From positions 1-7,403 of the forward strand of contig DATDRS010000431.1 in the NCBI GenBank assembly GCA_035291605.1: a DNA stretch of 7,403 nucleotides, read 5' to 3'. The notes under the pieces are model-generated. The model was not told the DNA's origin. It did no database searches and worked only from the letters and a program-made list of their open reading frames with translations. Position numbers and translations under genes: made by a program. The stretch comes from DATDRS01 sp035291605. Lineage in GTDB: Bacteria > Chloroflexota > Anaerolineae > Anaerolineales > UBA6663. Position 1 is the first letter of the stretch. The number at the start of each line of letters is the position of its first letter. Positions 6,251-7,403 of this stretch are shown one piece after another.

Positions 6251-6292
6251 GGGGGTGGCCCATCCGCCCCCCTAAGAGCGGCTTGCAGCCGC
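6251..6292 (-). terminator. Two GC hairpins after the ABC ATPase gene, possible terminator
   Basis: GCGGCT-TGC-AGCCGC (6278-6292) is a perfect 6-base-pair stem. A second structure pairs GGGGG and GG (6251-6258) with CC and CCCCC (6264-6271) around a short loop, with one A/C mismatch in minus-strand RNA. A moderately T-rich stretch begins about 7 bases later on the minus strand, not directly after the stem. They lie between the ABC stop (6319) and the xerD promoter, where a terminator would be expected, but the classic stem plus T-tract is missing. Confidence 0.3.
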
Positions 6293-6318
6293 GACACTAC
6301 CGCGCGTGCAACGTGCTC

Positions 6319-7383
6319 CTAGGGTTCGGGCATCACCCAACAGGCGTGCGGCGGGAACGACACGGTGTAGTTTTGCCCAACCTTCGGCAATTCGAGCTTG
6401 CGCTCGTTGAAGACATCCAGCGTGAGCGTGGACTCGCCTAACCTGACCAACACCCGGACCGTCGAGCCTAAGAAGTTCACCGCCTCCACCTGGCCGGTCA
6501 ACCGGTTATCGCCGCCATCGGCGCCAAAACGAAGCTCCTCGGGCCGCAGCATGAGCGTCACCGTCGCGCCGTTGGAGGGGCCGATAGCCGTCCCCGTCGT
6601 GATGGACTGACCATCGTAAGCCAGCCGCCCACTCGTCGCATCCACGACCTGGCAGCGCAGTTGATTGAGCGTGCCGACGAACGAGGCCACGAACATGGTC
6701 TGCGGGTAATTGTAGATTTCGAACGGCGCGCCGATCTGCTCGATCACACCCCGGCTCATGACGACCACGCGGTCGGAAAGGGCCATGGCCTCCTGCTGGT
6801 CGTGGGTGACGTAAATAGTGGTGATGCCCAACTGCTGCTGGATGCGCCGGATTTCCGAGCGCAGTTCGTCGCGGATCTTGGCGTCGAGGGCCGAGAGCGG
6901 CTCGTCGAGCAGAAGCACCTGCGGCTCGATGGCGAGCGCGCGGGCCAGGGCCACGCGCTGCTGCTGGCCGCCGGAGAGCTGGTAGGGGTAGTTCTTGCCT
7001 TTCTCGGGCATGTGAATCAGATTCAGAAGCTCGTCGGCGCGTTGGCGGACCTTGTCGGCCGGTGCCCGCTTGATGCGCAGCCCAAAGCCGATATTCTCGG
7101 CAATCGTCATGTTGGGAAACAGTGCGTAGGACTGAAACACCATGCCGACATTGCGCTGATTCGGCGGACGATTCGTGATCTCCACGCCGTCCAACCGAAT
7201 CGTGCCCGCGCTGGGCTGCTCGAAACCGGCGATCATGCGCAGTGTGGTGGTCTTGCCGCACCCGCTCGGACCGAGGAATGAGACGAATTCGCCGCGCTCC
7301 ACCGCCAGATTAAAGTCTTCCACCGCCGGGGCCGCGCCGCCGCCAAATTGCTTGCGCACATTGGTGAGCTCGAGGAAGGCCAT
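6319..7383 (-). CDS. ABC transporter ATP-binding subunit, PotA/UgpC/MalK class
   Basis: A 354-residue ATPase that would sit on the inner face of the membrane and power an importer. The nucleotide-binding domain (about 4-236) is complete: Walker A GPSGCGKTT (38-46), Q-loop Gln84 (VFQSYALFPNMTIAENI), signature LSGGQQQR (136-143), Walker B VLLLDEPLSALD (156-167) and switch His194 (YVTHDQQEAMAL). The C-terminal part (about 237-350, with MLRPEELRF and FLGSTVRVLV) is a TOBE-type regulatory domain, as in importers of polyamines, iron(III), sulfate, phosphonates or sugars. The sequence alone does not fix the substrate; PotA-like polyamine import is one candidate. GGAGA lies 7 bases before the ATG. 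No permease or binding protein follows, so partners should lie beyond the right edge or elsewhere. Confidence 0.93.
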   Translation of the reverse strand: MAFLELTNVRKQFGGGAAPAVEDFNLAVERGEFVSFLGPSGCGKTTTLRMIAGFEQPSAGTIRLDGVEITNRPPNQRNVGMVFQSYALFPNMTIAENIGFGLRIKRAPADKVRQRADELLNLIHMPEKGKNYPYQLSGGQQQRVALARALAIEPQVLLLDEPLSALDAKIRDELRSEIRRIQQQLGITTIYVTHDQQEAMALSDRVVVMSRGVIEQIGAPFEIYNYPQTMFVASFVGTLNQLRCQVVDATSGRLAYDGQSITTGTAIGPSNGATVTLMLRPEELRFGADGGDNRLTGQVEAVNFLGSTVRVLVRLGESTLTLDVFNERKLELPKVGQNYTVSFPPHACWVMPEP

Positions 7384-7403
7384 GGGAAGGTCTCCGAATT
7401 CCG

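Noticed and set aside
7396..7401. EcoRI-like GAATTC at the right edge, possible cloning linker
   Set aside because: It sits in a normal upstream region next to the ABC ribosome binding site and is not a full linker palindrome; chance is sufficient.

Overview
The window holds seven protein-coding genes, all on the minus strand and closely packed. It is GC-rich with no sign of rRNA, tRNA, CRISPR or insertion sequences. The gene set suggests a member of the Chloroflexota (Anaerolineae-like), probably environmental. This rests on family recognition rather than a search: a seven-TM-sensor/GAF protein with no kinase domain, an anchored Pro/Ser/Thr-linker protein with an Ig-like domain, and a ribosomal protein S1 with an unusual N-terminus all resemble that phylum. 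The assignment is an inference.

In transcription order (right to left): an ABC-transporter ATPase of the PotA/UgpC/MalK class (7383-6319). A 128-base gap follows, with hairpins and a good sigma70-type -10 box. Next come a XerC/XerD tyrosine recombinase (6184-5303) and a trimeric purine nucleoside phosphorylase (5306-4470), joined by an ATGA stop/start overlap. A 75-base imperfect palindromic repeat lies in the next gap. Then come a membrane-anchored protein with an outer Ig-like domain (4353-3664), a GNAT acetyltransferase (3600-3061), and a multi-TM/GAF/helix-turn-helix sensor-regulator (3050-1065) that starts inside a 7-base tandem repeat overlapping the GNAT stop. Last is the 5' part of a ribosomal protein S1 gene (971-1), cut by the left window edge after three S1 domains.

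The genes do not form one pathway. xerD and punA look translationally coupled; a similar xerD - drm - pupG neighbourhood is known in Bacillus. GNAT and the sensor-regulator probably form a second short unit. The S1 gene has its own candidate promoter.

No complete new system is visible. The points most worth a second look are the kinase-less 7TM-GAF-HTH regulator, a near-copy of the 16S rRNA 3' end (anti-Shine-Dalgarno) just inside the S1 gene, the palindromic repeat, and the 7-base tandem repeat at the GNAT/sensor junction.
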